A stretch of DNA of 64,000 bases, taken from NCBI GenBank assembly GCA_023663145.1, contig JAMPHZ010000015.1, forward strand, positions 1 to 64,000, in the 5' to 3' direction. Positions 1 through 8,717 of this stretch are shown here, piece after piece. The translations under genes and the position numbers were made by a program. How positions within the stretch are numbered: position 1 is the stretch's first letter; each line of letters starts with the position of its first letter. The notes under the pieces are model-generated. The model worked only from the letters and a program-made list of their open reading frames with translations, had not been told where the DNA came from and made no database searches. The DNA comes from Odoribacter sp. Lineage in GTDB: Bacteria; Bacteroidota; Bacteroidia; Bacteroidales; Muribaculaceae.

Positions 1-16
1 CCGCCCCCTATCCACA

Positions 17-55
17 AGCCCCCGACATCACACCGATGCCGGGGGCTTTGTTTTT
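17..55 (+). terminator. Rho-independent terminator of an upstream gene
   Basis: A 12-bp stem with one A/C mismatch (17-28 paired with 36-47, 7-base loop) is followed by a T-rich run at 47-55. It points rightwards and so ends a gene lying left of the window. Confidence 0.75.
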
Positions 56-78
56 GTATCCTTGTCTATCTTATATTA

Positions 79-110
79 CTTGCATTTATGTCTTTTTTAT
101 CATAAATTTG
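79..110 (+). promoter_or_regulatory. Bacteroidetes-type promoter for the GLUG protein
   Basis: CTTG at 79-82, a 20-base spacer and TAAATTTG at 103-110 match the Bacteroidetes consensus TTTG-N19-21-TAnnTTTG. Transcription would begin near 117. This supports the start codon at 144 and excludes an in-frame ATG at 36, which lies upstream of the promoter. Confidence 0.7.
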
Positions 111-143
111 CATGATAATAACAAAACTTTAACTTTAAGGCTA

Positions 144-2099
144 ATGAAACCAAGATTTTTAACTGTATTGTCTGCTGTGTCCATGTTTTTATGTTCTTTT
201 GCGCAGGTCGGGAACTGGACTGATGAGGGAAATTATGACATCTCGTGGTATAATGCGGATGAAACCTCATTTGAAATTTCCAATGCAAGCCAGCTTGCTG
301 GTCTGGCTAAATTGACTAATGATGGCCTGTTAACTACTGCGGGTGATATGACTATTCATCTGACTGCCGACATTGATCTTGCCGAGCATTATTGGTCTCC
401 TATCGGGAGTGGACCGCTTGACCGTTGTTATTGCGATATCAATGGGCACGGGCATAGTATAAAGAATATGCATATTGATCTCAATAATGTCACCACCCGG
501 TGGGTAGGACTGTTCGGTTATGTACATCATTTTACCGCTAAGGATCTGACAATGTCGAGCAATTGCAGAATAGACGGTGTGCTCAATTTCGACGATGATG
601 GCGGTACGCAGGGCGTCGGTATGCTTATTGGGTATTCCGACCGGGGAGGTGAGATGGTAAATTGCGTGAATCAAGGCGAAATATCTTTTTCGAACGCAAG
701 ACGGGTTGGCGGATTGATAGGATATTCTTCTGAGTCTGTGCAATTGACGCATTGCGAAAATTATGGGGATATTAGCGATTTGAGCGGCGATAATTCAAAA
801 TGCACTATAGGTGGTCTGATAGGCATTGTCGGTATGTGGTTTGAAGTTACAGAGTGCCGAAATTATGGTAATATTACCGGCGCGGCAGTTTCGGGAGGCA
901 TTGCCGGAGAAGTGGAGACGATTGAATGCTCCGCTTGTGTAAATTATGCAGATGTATATAGCGTTGGAGGAGACTGGCAAGGAGGAATAGTCGGATGGGT
1001 CAGTACCGGTAGGTTCCGTAATTGTGCCAATCATGGTGCTATATCATCGCGTTATACGGCGTCAGGCATAGTGGCTCAATTGGGCTCGGTTTATGATGAA
1101 TGTATATCACAATGTGTAAACAATGGACCAATTACAGCTAAAGGATTCATAGATCTTGAAAGGCAGAATATTACGTTGGGGTATGCTTCCGGTATAGCGG
1201 CTAAAACCTATGATGAGGGTAGTACCAATGGGGCGCGCGCTGTATACTCATGTCTTAACACAGGTAAGATAACGGTTACTGATGAAGGTTATGCAACCGG
1301 AATCTCTGCTCAATGCAGTGTTGACAACAGTTTGAATACCGGCGAGGTTACCGGATCTTTAGCTGCGGGTATCAATTGCGGGCAATTTGCTTTTAACTGC
1401 GGAAATGAAGGTGTAGTTAAAGGAATATCGAATTATTATCTTGTAGGTGTTTACCGCGGAGGGGTGAACGTCTCAGGGGTAGGGGCCAGGTATTGTTATA
1501 ATTCATATAATCATGCTACGATTGAGTTGGCCGGCAAAGGTCAGTATGCTCATGTCGGTGGTATAACTTCTCATTATGCTGTCAATTGCTATAATACAGG
1601 AGACTTCATGTTTGAAACTTCAGGATTCAAGGATCTGACCTATCCCGATATACAGGTCGTGTATGCCGGAGCCATATCTTCAGGCGGCGGATATACGGGG
1701 CTTGACATTAAAAACTGGTCCCAGTCATGTTATTATACAGACCGCATATATGGAGCGACTCCAGGTACGCCACAAAGCAACTGTCGCTTTGACGAAAGCA
1801 AGATGAAGACTGAAGAATTTCTCAGGTTGCTTAATACCGGTTGTCCAGAATTTTCCTACCTTCAGATTACCGTGCGAGGCAATGAATGGAATGCTGATCC
1901 GGAGACACTGCTGCCGCTTCCTTTCGGTGCCAGGCCCGGTCTTGGTGTGGAGGATGTCGTGGCTGACGCGGGAGAATGCACGGGAGTGGTTGAAACCGCG
2001 CGCTATGATTTGTCAGGAAGACGTCTTGATCATGCAGTGCCCGGTGTGAATATCGTTGTTTACAGTGATGGCACGCGTCGTAAGATTCTTGTACGATAA
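144..2099 (+). CDS. Secreted GLUG-repeat protein with C-terminal sorting-like module
   Basis: A 651-residue exported protein. Residues 1-20 (MKPRFLTVL..., ending SFAQ) are a Sec signal peptide. The body, about residues 45-560, is built of repeats of the type GGLIGY...C.N.G.I, which resemble GLUG motifs and are expected to form a beta-solenoid like those of bacterial adhesins. The last 35 residues (YDLSGRR...PGVNIVVY.DGTRRKILV) match the short C-terminal module of many secreted Bacteroidales proteins. I take the ATG at 144 because the signal peptide begins there and a promoter lies at 79-110. No enzyme motif is seen; surface adhesion is an inference from the repeat class. It is transcribed alone. 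Confidence 0.8.
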   Translation: MKPRFLTVLSAVSMFLCSFAQVGNWTDEGNYDISWYNADETSFEISNASQLAGLAKLTNDGLLTTAGDMTIHLTADIDLAEHYWSPIGSGPLDRCYCDINGHGHSIKNMHIDLNNVTTRWVGLFGYVHHFTAKDLTMSSNCRIDGVLNFDDDGGTQGVGMLIGYSDRGGEMVNCVNQGEISFSNARRVGGLIGYSSESVQLTHCENYGDISDLSGDNSKCTIGGLIGIVGMWFEVTECRNYGNITGAAVSGGIAGEVETIECSACVNYADVYSVGGDWQGGIVGWVSTGRFRNCANHGAISSRYTASGIVAQLGSVYDECISQCVNNGPITAKGFIDLERQNITLGYASGIAAKTYDEGSTNGARAVYSCLNTGKITVTDEGYATGISAQCSVDNSLNTGEVTGSLAAGINCGQFAFNCGNEGVVKGISNYYLVGVYRGGVNVSGVGARYCYNSYNHATIELAGKGQYAHVGGITSHYAVNCYNTGDFMFETSGFKDLTYPDIQVVYAGAISSGGGYTGLDIKNWSQSCYYTDRIYGATPGTPQSNCRFDESKMKTEEFLRLLNTGCPEFSYLQITVRGNEWNADPETLLPLPFGARPGLGVEDVVADAGECTGVVETARYDLSGRRLDHAVPGVNIVVYSDGTRRKILVR

Positions 2100-2141
2100 G
2101 CTAATATTGATTAAGGGGTGATGGGGCGTGGTTAAAAGTTG

Positions 2142-2184
2142 TAAATTTGTTTTGTGGTGTAAATTTTTGGCGCTAAATTTACAC
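2142..2184 (+). promoter_or_regulatory. -7-like element and perfect inverted repeat before the LolD-like gene
   Basis: TAAATTTG at 2142-2149 fits a -7 element, but no good -33 partner is at the usual distance. A perfect 10-bp inverted repeat (GTGTAAATTT at 2157-2166 and AAATTTACAC at 2175-2184, 8-base spacer) ends one base before the ATG at 2186. It may be an operator or an mRNA hairpin over the start site. Confidence 0.5.
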
Positions 2185-2185
2185 T

Positions 2186-2878
2186 ATGATTGTAGCAAAA
2201 GGCATATATAAACGCTTTGGAGCCGTCGAGGTACTCAAAGGGATAGACCTTGCTGTGCGCCCCGGGGCAGTGACATCGATAGTCGGCCCAAGCGGAGCAG
2301 GTAAGACCACCTTGCTGCAGGTTATAGGGACTCTGATGCGCCCCGATGCCGGCAGTGTGCTGTATGATGGTGCTGATGTGCTTAATATGCCTGACAAGTC
2401 GTTGTCGCGGTTCCGTTGTGACAATATCGGCTTTGTGTTCCAGATGCACCGTCTCCTTCCGGAGTTTACACTTGAGGAGAATGTCGCTATGCCTGCATTG
2501 ATCGCCGGCAGAAGCCGCAGCGATGCATTTGCCGAGGCACGGCGTCTTATTGACTACATGGGGCTGAGTCACCGCTCAGCACATAAGCCGTCAGAGCTGT
2601 CGGGTGGCGAATGCCAGCGCGGAGCTGTTGCGAGAGCGTTGGTTAACAAGCCTGGTATTGTGCTTGCTGACGAGCCTTCAGGTAGTCTTGATATGCGCAA
2701 TCGTAACGAGCTTCATCGCCTGTTCTTTGACTTGCGTCGCGATGAGGGAGCTACATTCCTTATTGTGACTCATGATGAGTCTCTGGCCGCTGATTCCGAT
2801 GTTATAATCACAATGACCGACGGTCATATCACAAGTGAAATTTCCAATAGTAATAACGAATCAATAGATCAACAGTAA
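2186..2878 (+). CDS. lolD: LolD-like ABC transporter ATP-binding protein
   Basis: A 230-residue ABC ATPase of the MacB/LolD/FtsE type. It has Walker A (GPSGAGKTT, residue about 32), signature LSGGE (about 142), Walker B with DEPSG (about 165) and a switch histidine (VTHD). In the Lol system this subunit powers extraction of lipoproteins from the inner membrane and works with LolC/LolE permeases; no permease is encoded nearby. Its stop overlaps the ATG of the next gene (TAATG), so it is translationally coupled to a NigD-like lipoprotein. The family is sure; the Lol assignment rather than another MacB-like role is likely but not proven. Confidence 0.8.
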   Translation: MIVAKGIYKRFGAVEVLKGIDLAVRPGAVTSIVGPSGAGKTTLLQVIGTLMRPDAGSVLYDGADVLNMPDKSLSRFRCDNIGFVFQMHRLLPEFTLEENVAMPALIAGRSRSDAFAEARRLIDYMGLSHRSAHKPSELSGGECQRGAVARALVNKPGIVLADEPSGSLDMRNRNELHRLFFDLRRDEGATFLIVTHDESLAADSDVIITMTDGHITSEISNSNNESIDQQ

Positions 2879-3570
2879 TGAAAAAAATCAAATTATTTGC
2901 CATGTGCATGGTTGCGGTGATAGCTGCAGCTGTTACTTCGTGCAACAGTGATGATGGTAACAACGACTTTTCCATGTTCATGTCGTTTGTAACACTCGAA
3001 AACAGTACTGACACTGGTACAAAATTCACAACCAATATAGGAGAGAATTCAGAACTCGTTACATTTACTTCAAGTGTTGTACTTAAAGAAGAGCAGTATC
3101 CCAAAGGCAAGCGTTATATAATTGGCTACAGCAATGAGAAAAACGAGCGTTATGCCAGCGGCCCCATCAATCTTTACACAATAATCACCGTCGCTAACGG
3201 TGATGTGGCCCGCTCTACTCCCGAGGCAATAGCCCTGCTTCAGAAAGATCCTATCTCAGTCACCCTACTCCAACGCGAGGGTAATTATATCAACATCGAA
3301 GCCAACGCCCCTGTGACTATCTCACCCAAGCTTTTCGGGCTATACGTTGATGAAAACACAATGAATAACGAATATCCCGACGTATATGTAGGTTTCCAGA
3401 CTGATAACACCGGTGGCGTTGATCGTCAGTTCTATGGGTCTTTCAGCATCAAGTCGTTGTGGGAATCACCCACCTGCAAGGGTATTAAGGTGCATTTCCG
3501 CAGTTTCGGTGTCGAAAAAGAAATCGAGCTTAAAAAGAGCGAGTCAATCAACACCAAGCCCGTTGAATAA
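2878..3570 (+). CDS. NigD-like lipoprotein
   Basis: A 230-residue lipoprotein. The signal peptide ends in a lipobox (VTSC) with the acylated Cys at about residue 22, followed by an acidic NSDDGNND stretch typical of surface-exported Bacteroidales lipoproteins. The body fits the NigD-like family, with an N-terminal OB-like domain and a C-terminal beta-sandwich. NigD was named from a Prevotella bacteriocin locus, but the role of most members is unknown. Its start overlaps the stop of the LolD-like ATPase, suggesting that the lipoprotein is linked to that transporter. No bacteriocin gene is near. Confidence 0.75.
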   Translation: MKKIKLFAMCMVAVIAAAVTSCNSDDGNNDFSMFMSFVTLENSTDTGTKFTTNIGENSELVTFTSSVVLKEEQYPKGKRYIIGYSNEKNERYASGPINLYTIITVANGDVARSTPEAIALLQKDPISVTLLQREGNYINIEANAPVTISPKLFGLYVDENTMNNEYPDVYVGFQTDNTGGVDRQFYGSFSIKSLWESPTCKGIKVHFRSFGVEKEIELKKSESINTKPVE

Positions 3571-3586
3571 TAAAAAACAGGCCATC

Positions 3587-3621
3587 ATTGACCTGTTGAT
3601 GAAAAAAAAGTGCTACCTTTG
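3587..3621 (+). promoter_or_regulatory. Promoter for the DUF3467 gene
   Basis: TACCTTTG at 3614-3621 is a full match to TAnnTTTG. The upstream element ATTG (3587-3590) is 23 bases away, slightly longer than usual. The start codon at 3659 lies 38 bases downstream. Confidence 0.55.
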
Positions 3622-3658
3622 CACATAACCTTTTAACACCAAAAAACAACACAGAAAA

Positions 3659-3964
3659 ATGGACAATAAAAAAGAACTGAAAATAGAACTTTCACCCGAA
3701 GTGGCTACCGGCCTTTACAGCAACCTTGCCGTTATCTCTCATTCAGCGCAGGAGTTTTACGTAGACTTCGTGTCAGTCGCTCCAAATATGCCTCAGGCAA
3801 AGGTGCTCAGCCGCATAATCATGACTCCCGAAAATGCCAAAAATCTGCTCTTCGCGCTGCGTGACAACGTTACCAAATACGAGCAGACTTTCGGCGAGAT
3901 AGAGCGCAAGCAGCCCCGTAACCAGGGTGGTCAGCCCGAGATTCCCAATCCATTCAAGGCTTGA
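3659..3964 (+). CDS. DUF3467 family protein
   Basis: A small soluble protein of 101 residues with no signal peptide. Residues 5-85 carry the features of DUF3467: SNLAVISHSAQEFYVDFV, then a PQAKVLSRIIMTPENAKNL stretch, and a final amphipathic helix. The family is widespread in Bacteroidetes and its biochemical role is not established. It has its own promoter, and a long inverted repeat lies 27 bases after the stop, so it is probably a single-gene transcript. Confidence 0.85.
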   Translation: MDNKKELKIELSPEVATGLYSNLAVISHSAQEFYVDFVSVAPNMPQAKVLSRIIMTPENAKNLLFALRDNVTKYEQTFGEIERKQPRNQGGQPEIPNPFKA

Positions 3965-3990
3965 GAGTATTCTGTAAAAACTGAATAAAA

Positions 3991-4040
3991 GACAATTGAA
4001 TTTTGAATACCTGCGTGCGGGGATTCAAAATTCAATTGTC
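3991..4040. repeat. Perfect 18-bp inverted repeat between DUF3467 and cysS
   Basis: The arm at 3991-4008 is exactly complementary to 4023-4040, with a 14-base loop. No T-run follows on the + strand. It sits 27 bases after the DUF3467 stop and 30 bases before the cysS start, so it could be a 3'-end hairpin of the first gene or a leader structure of the second. Confidence 0.8.
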
Positions 4041-4070
4041 ATTAAATCAATAATTAAAATCAGTACTGCA

Positions 4071-5552
4071 ATGCGAACCGGCAATCTTTGCATATATAAC
4101 TCGATGTCGCGCACCAAAGAGCTGTTCAGACCGCTCCATGAGGGATTCGTGGGGATGTATGTGTGCGGCCCTACGGTATATGGCGACGGGCACCTGGGCC
4201 ATGCCCGCCCGGCTATAACTTTTGACGTACTTTTCCGTTACCTAACCCATCTGGGATACAAAGTGCGATATGTGCGCAACGTCACCGACGTGGGGCACCT
4301 CGAACACGATGCTGATGAAGGTGAAGATAAGATTGCAAAGAAAGCCCGCCTTGAGCAACTCGAGCCTATGGAGGTCGTGCAGTATTACCTCACACGTTAC
4401 CATCATGCCATGGAACGTCTCAACGTGTTACCACCGTCCATAGAACCTCACGCATCAGGGCATATAATAGAGCAGATTGAGTATATAAAGCAGATACTTG
4501 ATGCAGGATATGCTTATGTAAGCGATGGCTCGGTGTATTTTGATGTTCCCAAGTTCAACCGTGATCACGGATATGGTAAGCTGTCGGGGCGAAATATAGA
4601 TGAGCTTCTTTCTGCTACGCGTGATCTTGACGGACAGAGCGAGAAGCATAATCCGGCAGACTTCGCATTGTGGAAAAAAGCTTCACCCGAGCACATCATG
4701 CATTGGCCCTCGCCATGGAGCGAAGGATTCCCGGGATGGCATCTTGAGTGCTCAACGATGGGAGAGAAATATCTCGGCACCCAATTTGATATACACGGAG
4801 GTGGAATGGATCTCAAATTTCCTCACCATGAGTGCGAGATTGCTCAGTCAGTGGCTCACAACGGATGTGAGGCTGTGCACTATTGGATGCACAACAACAT
4901 GATTACAATAAATGGCAAGAAGATGGGTAAGTCACTCGGCAACTTCATCACTCTGGATGAATTTTTTACCGGCTCTCATCCCTTGCTTGAGCAGGCTTAT
5001 TCCCCCATGACAATCCGCTTCTTTATCCTGCAGGCTCATTACCGCGGCACAGTGGACTTCTCAAACGAAGCTCTTAAGGGGGCTGAGACAGCTCTGCGTC
5101 GCCTGCTTGAAGGGTGGAAACGCCTCGGCGAACTCAAACCGTCAGCTCAATCCACGATTGATGTCAATGACCTTACGCGCCGTTGTTATGAAGCGATGGA
5201 CGATGACCTGAATACCCCGATTGTCATCGCCACTCTTTTTGATGCCTGCCGTATTATAAATCAGGTGAATGATGGTACTGCACAGGCAACCGCCGCAGAT
5301 ATCGAAGCCCTTAAACAGCTCATGCAGACATTCGCGGGTGATATACTTGGCATAAAGCCTGAAGGGGACTCAGCTTCAGGATGTGCCATGCGCCCATATG
5401 AGGAGGCTGTGGATCTGTTACTTGAGATCCGTCGCCAGGCAAAACAGAACAAGGATTGGGCCACAAGCGACAATATCCGGGACCGTCTTGCGTCCATAGG
5501 TTTCCAGGTTAAAGATACCAAGGACGGCGGCTGGGAATGGAGCCTTAAATAG
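4071..5552 (+). CDS. cysS: Cysteinyl-tRNA synthetase
   Basis: A class I aminoacyl-tRNA synthetase that charges tRNA-Cys in the cytoplasm; 493 residues, normal for the family. Visible are the [16 protein letters not shown] region with the HIGH-type motif HLGH, the zinc-ligand stretch [19 protein letters not shown], and KMSKS as KMGKS. The C-terminal DALR-type helical part and a Gly/Lys-rich tail close the protein. I choose the ATG at 4071; an in-frame ATG at 3996 falls inside the inverted repeat and would add an unlikely 25-residue leader. A recD-like helicase gene begins 12 bases after the stop. Confidence 0.95.
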   Translation: MRTGNLCIYNSMSRTKELFRPLHEGFVGMYVCGPTVYGDGHLGHARPAITFDVLFRYLTHLGYKVRYVRNVTDVGHLEHDADEGEDKIAKKARLEQLEPMEVVQYYLTRYHHAMERLNVLPPSIEPHASGHIIEQIEYIKQILDAGYAYVSDGSVYFDVPKFNRDHGYGKLSGRNIDELLSATRDLDGQSEKHNPADFALWKKASPEHIMHWPSPWSEGFPGWHLECSTMGEKYLGTQFDIHGGGMDLKFPHHECEIAQSVAHNGCEAVHYWMHNNMITINGKKMGKSLGNFITLDEFFTGSHPLLEQAYSPMTIRFFILQAHYRGTVDFSNEALKGAETALRRLLEGWKRLGELKPSAQSTIDVNDLTRRCYEAMDDDLNTPIVIATLFDACRIINQVNDGTAQATAADIEALKQLMQTFAGDILGIKPEGDSASGCAMRPYEEAVDLLLEIRRQAKQNKDWATSDNIRDRLASIGFQVKDTKDGGWEWSLK

Positions 5553-5563
5553 GCTTCCCTGCC

Positions 5564-6994
5564 ATGACAGCGCGTGACCTTGCCGTAGACATCCTCGCCA
5601 GCCTGCCATTCTCACCTAACAACCAACAGTTGCAGGTGGCGATGGCTTTGGCGCGTTTCTGCGTGCCAGAGGTCGGGTTACCTGATCAGGACCGCGTGTT
5701 TGTGCTCAATGGATATGCCGGTACGGGCAAGACATCTCTTACAGGTGCACTGGTCAGGGCATTGGCTTCGCATGGTATAGATTGTGTGCTGCTTGCTCCG
5801 ACCGGGCGTGCTGCCAAGGTCTTTGGGAAATATGCCGGGAGGCTTGCATCAACTATTCACCGTCGTATATATCGTCATGCTTTACCCGGAAGTGGCGAGG
5901 CTTTCAGTATGCCCCGTGAGAATACGGCCCATGATACCATATTTATTGTTGATGAAGCATCTATGATCGCAACCGGGGTTGATGGTAACCGAAACCTGCT
6001 GCGTGATCTGGTATACTATGTTTATTCAGGAGATAACTGCCGTATGATTCTATTGGGTGACACTGCACAGTTGCCTCCTGTAGGGCAGGATTGCTCACCG
6101 GCTATGGAGGCTGATGAATTGCGTGGTCTCGGTCTGAAAGTCACGCGTGCCACGCTTACCGATGTTGCCCGTCAAAGCGCTCTCTCCGGTATATTGCGTA
6201 ATGCTACGCTTCTGCGTCGGTCAATGAGTGCCGGCGAGTATGAACAGGTTGGCCCGGTGCCAATGATAGTAAGTAATGTAGATGATTGTGATCGTGTTGA
6301 CGGATGCGATCTTCCCGACCTGTTGAATACGCTATATCAGCGTGACGGCCTTGAAGAGACAATAGTGATCACGCGCTCCAACCGCTCGGCTGTAGACTTC
6401 AATACCGGTATAAGGTCCATGGTGCTGTATTATGAAGAAGAAATAACCCCTGGTGACCTAATGATAGCTGCAAAAAACAACTACTTTTGGGCAAGAGGAG
6501 TGCCCGGGCTTGAGTTCATAGCCAACGGCGAGATATTGCAGGTTGACCGTGTGGTGGGTGAGGAAATCAAGTATGGCATGCGTTTTGTCGACGTGAAATT
6601 TCTAATACCCGGTCGTGATGACCTTACTTTTACCGCTAAGCTTATTCCGGCATGTCTCACATCCTCGGCTGTGGCACTTGACCGGGAGACTGTTGAAAGA
6701 CTGTTCCGGGCGATTTATGAAGATCCTGAGCTGGCCGGCGAGCAGGCAACGCACAGTGAGCGAATCAAGGCTATGCAGAAATCTCCTTACTGGAATGCGT
6801 TGCAGATGAAATATGCTTATGCGGTGACGTGTCACAAGGCGCAAGGAGGCCAATGGAAGAATGTCCTGATTGATCTTAGTTATATACCTCCCGAACTGGC
6901 AGGCCGTGAGTTTCAGCGCTGGCTTTATACTGCCGTTACGCGTGCCACGTCACATCTTTACTTTATAAATCCGCCTGAGCTACTTGTCAAGTGA
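5564..6994 (+). CDS. RecD-like ATP-dependent DNA helicase
   Basis: A 476-residue superfamily 1 helicase. Residues about 45-60 hold Walker A (GYAGTGKTS); VDEASM (about 130) is Walker B; LLGDTAQLPPVG is motif III; the C-terminal UvrD_C_2-like part has TCHKAQGGQW and YTAVTRA. It is shorter than E. coli RecD and lacks the long N-terminal domain of RecD2, fitting the short stand-alone RecD-like helicases of Bacteroidetes. These are presumed to act in DNA repair or recombination. It is probably cotranscribed with cysS. Confidence 0.85.
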   Translation: MTARDLAVDILASLPFSPNNQQLQVAMALARFCVPEVGLPDQDRVFVLNGYAGTGKTSLTGALVRALASHGIDCVLLAPTGRAAKVFGKYAGRLASTIHRRIYRHALPGSGEAFSMPRENTAHDTIFIVDEASMIATGVDGNRNLLRDLVYYVYSGDNCRMILLGDTAQLPPVGQDCSPAMEADELRGLGLKVTRATLTDVARQSALSGILRNATLLRRSMSAGEYEQVGPVPMIVSNVDDCDRVDGCDLPDLLNTLYQRDGLEETIVITRSNRSAVDFNTGIRSMVLYYEEEITPGDLMIAAKNNYFWARGVPGLEFIANGEILQVDRVVGEEIKYGMRFVDVKFLIPGRDDLTFTAKLIPACLTSSAVALDRETVERLFRAIYEDPELAGEQATHSERIKAMQKSPYWNALQMKYAYAVTCHKAQGGQWKNVLIDLSYIPPELAGREFQRWLYTAVTRATSHLYFINPPELLVK

Positions 6995-7012
6995 TACGGG
7001 TCAGATTATTAT

Positions 7013-7072
7013 AACAGAATACACAATAGGCAAGCCCTCGGTTACCGGTGCTTGCCTATTGTGTATTCTGTT
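7013..7072. terminator. Bidirectional hairpin with a 22-bp perfect stem
   Basis: 7013-7034 is exactly complementary to 7051-7072, with a 16-base loop. It lies between the converging helicase gene (ends 6994) and the FKBP operon (ends 7086), where a shared terminator is expected. It lacks a long T-run on either side. Confidence 0.7.
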
Positions 7073-7085
7073 TACAGGTGTGTTA

Positions 7086-7994
7086 TCAGCGGTTCTGTAC
7101 GTCTACGATCTCAACGTCAAACACAAGCGTTTGGTTAGGTCCTATCGCTTCAGGAGCCTGTAAACCGTAAGCTAATTCTGCAGGGATATAAAGAGTGGCT
7201 TTGCCTCCCTTGCCAAGTAATTTGAGACCTTCGGCAAATCCGGGTACTGTGTTGGCAGGAGCGAATGTGGCAGGCTGTCCGTCGTGGGTCTGGTCGAATA
7301 CCGTACCGTCAATGAGACGACCGGTATACAGAAGGCTTACCATGGACCTGTCAGAGATAGTTGTGGTATCGCCCTTTTCAGTAATCTTGTATGAAAGTCC
7401 GGATTCGGAAGTTTTGACCTCAGGATCTGCGGCTTTTATCTTGTCAACGTAAGCTTTGCCGGATATTGCATTCTGCTTGGCTTCAGGTGATTCGGCTATC
7501 TCAGCAGCCTGACGGGCCATCTCCATCTGGCTTACCCGTTGCATAAGGCTTGAGTAGATCTGATTATCGGCGCGGAGTGTTTCCATGTCAACAGAATCTG
7601 CCGTGAATGCCTTGATGAAATTCTTGAGCACTATCTGTCGGTCGACAGGTACGCCGCGTGATTCCATATCTTTAAGTTCCTGAGCCATACGGGTTCCTAC
7701 CTGTATACCCATCAGGACTCCGTCGCTTGAGCCTTCGCCGAGAGCAAGACGGATACCTTTGATAAGGTCCTCCTTCATCTGGTCGTTCTTATGTTCATCG
7801 GTGAAGTTCAGGTAGTCGGAAAGGATATAACCGCCCACCATCTTTCCATAGAATGTAGAGATAGAGTCTGAGGTTGCCTGCTCGATCTTAAAGCTGTCGG
7901 CAGCAGTGGCCTCTTCGCTTGTTGAGCTTGTCTTTGAGCAGGAAGTTGATGCCACGAGGGTGGCGAGGGCTATGCCCATTAATACTTTCTTCAT
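7086..7994 (-). CDS. FKBP-type peptidyl-prolyl isomerase, lipoprotein
   Basis: A 302-residue Mip-like prolyl isomerase. The signal peptide ends in a lipobox (STSC) with Cys at residue 19, so it is membrane-anchored and faces the periplasm or surface. Residues 45-175 form the helical dimerisation region; residues about 195-302 are the FKBP domain (LLYTGRLIDGTVFDQT, VPGFAEGLKLLGKGGK, PAELAYG, LVFDVEIVDV). It is the last of three FKBP genes in one operon, nine bases after the second. Confidence 0.9.
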   Translation of the reverse strand: MKKVLMGIALATLVASTSCSKTSSTSEEATAADSFKIEQATSDSISTFYGKMVGGYILSDYLNFTDEHKNDQMKEDLIKGIRLALGEGSSDGVLMGIQVGTRMAQELKDMESRGVPVDRQIVLKNFIKAFTADSVDMETLRADNQIYSSLMQRVSQMEMARQAAEIAESPEAKQNAISGKAYVDKIKAADPEVKTSESGLSYKITEKGDTTTISDRSMVSLLYTGRLIDGTVFDQTHDGQPATFAPANTVPGFAEGLKLLGKGGKATLYIPAELAYGLQAPEAIGPNQTLVFDVEIVDVQNR

Positions 7995-8003
7995 AGCGTA
8001 TAT

Positions 8004-8717
8004 TTAATTTTCTGTTGTTTCGGGTGAAATGGCGATTAGGTCAACTGTGAAGTCAAGTGCTGCATTGCCGGGTATATGGCCTGGAATACCTGTCGGGCCA
8101 TAGGCAAGTGTCGCCGGCATCACGAGGCGGTATCTGCCTCCGGGTTGCATGAGTTTCAAACCTTCGCTGAAACCTGCCACAAGGTCGCCTACCGTCATTT
8201 CAACTGGAACGTCAGTTGAGTCAAACACAAAACCGTTATGGAAACGGCCTGTGTAGGTGACTGTGACGTCTGTTGTGTCGGTGGGATGAGCACCTGTGCC
8301 CGCTCTCTCGGTTATGAACACAAGACCTGATGGGAGTGATACAGCTCCGGGTTCCTTAGCTGCAAGGCTTATGAATTCTTGCTGTGAGGAGAGGCTCAGG
8401 GTATCAGGAATCGACGGGCGTCGGCTTCTCACGAAGGCATCAAGAAATGCATCGGCTTCACTTGGCGAGAACGCCGGATCGCCACCGCGCACAATGTTAT
8501 TGAATGCCCCGATGAATTTGTCTATGTCAACATTTGCGTCAAGTGTCGACAGATCTGCGATAAGACGGCTTACCGATGGCGCCACATAAGAGGCAACAGC
8601 TTCGGCGAGTGAGTCAAGCTGAGCCTGTGTGGGCTCAGGGGCGGCAGTCTGAGCTGATGCGGAGGTGTTAATGAATGCCACCGCCAATGCAGCGGCGGCA
8701 ATACGTTTAAGAATCAT
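8004..8717 (-). CDS. FKBP-type peptidyl-prolyl isomerase, exported
   Basis: A 237-residue protein with a cleavable signal peptide (MILKRIAAAALAVAF...ASAQ). It has a helical N-terminal region and a C-terminal FKBP domain from about residue 130 (VTYTGRFHNGFVFDST, LVAGFSEGLKLMQPGG, MPATLAYGPTG). Expected to fold proteins in the periplasm. Its ATG overlaps the stop of the upstream FKBP gene by four bases, showing translational coupling. Confidence 0.88.
   Translation of the reverse strand: MILKRIAAAALAVAFINTSASAQTAAPEPTQAQLDSLAEAVASYVAPSVSRLIADLSTLDANVDIDKFIGAFNNIVRGGDPAFSPSEADAFLDAFVRSRRPSIPDTLSLSSQQEFISLAAKEPGAVSLPSGLVFITERAGTGAHPTDTTDVTVTYTGRFHNGFVFDSTDVPVEMTVGDLVAGFSEGLKLMQPGGRYRLVMPATLAYGPTGIPGHIPGNAALDFTVDLIAISPETTEN

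Noticed and set aside
36..143. N-terminal extension of the GLUG-protein gene to an upstream ATG
   Set aside because: It lies over the terminator and promoter (79-110); the signal peptide begins at 144.
3991..4070. T-box or other amino-acid riboswitch in the cysS leader
   Set aside because: T-boxes are not expected in Bacteroidetes, and the conserved T-box sequence and specifier stem are absent. Only the inverted repeat is seen.
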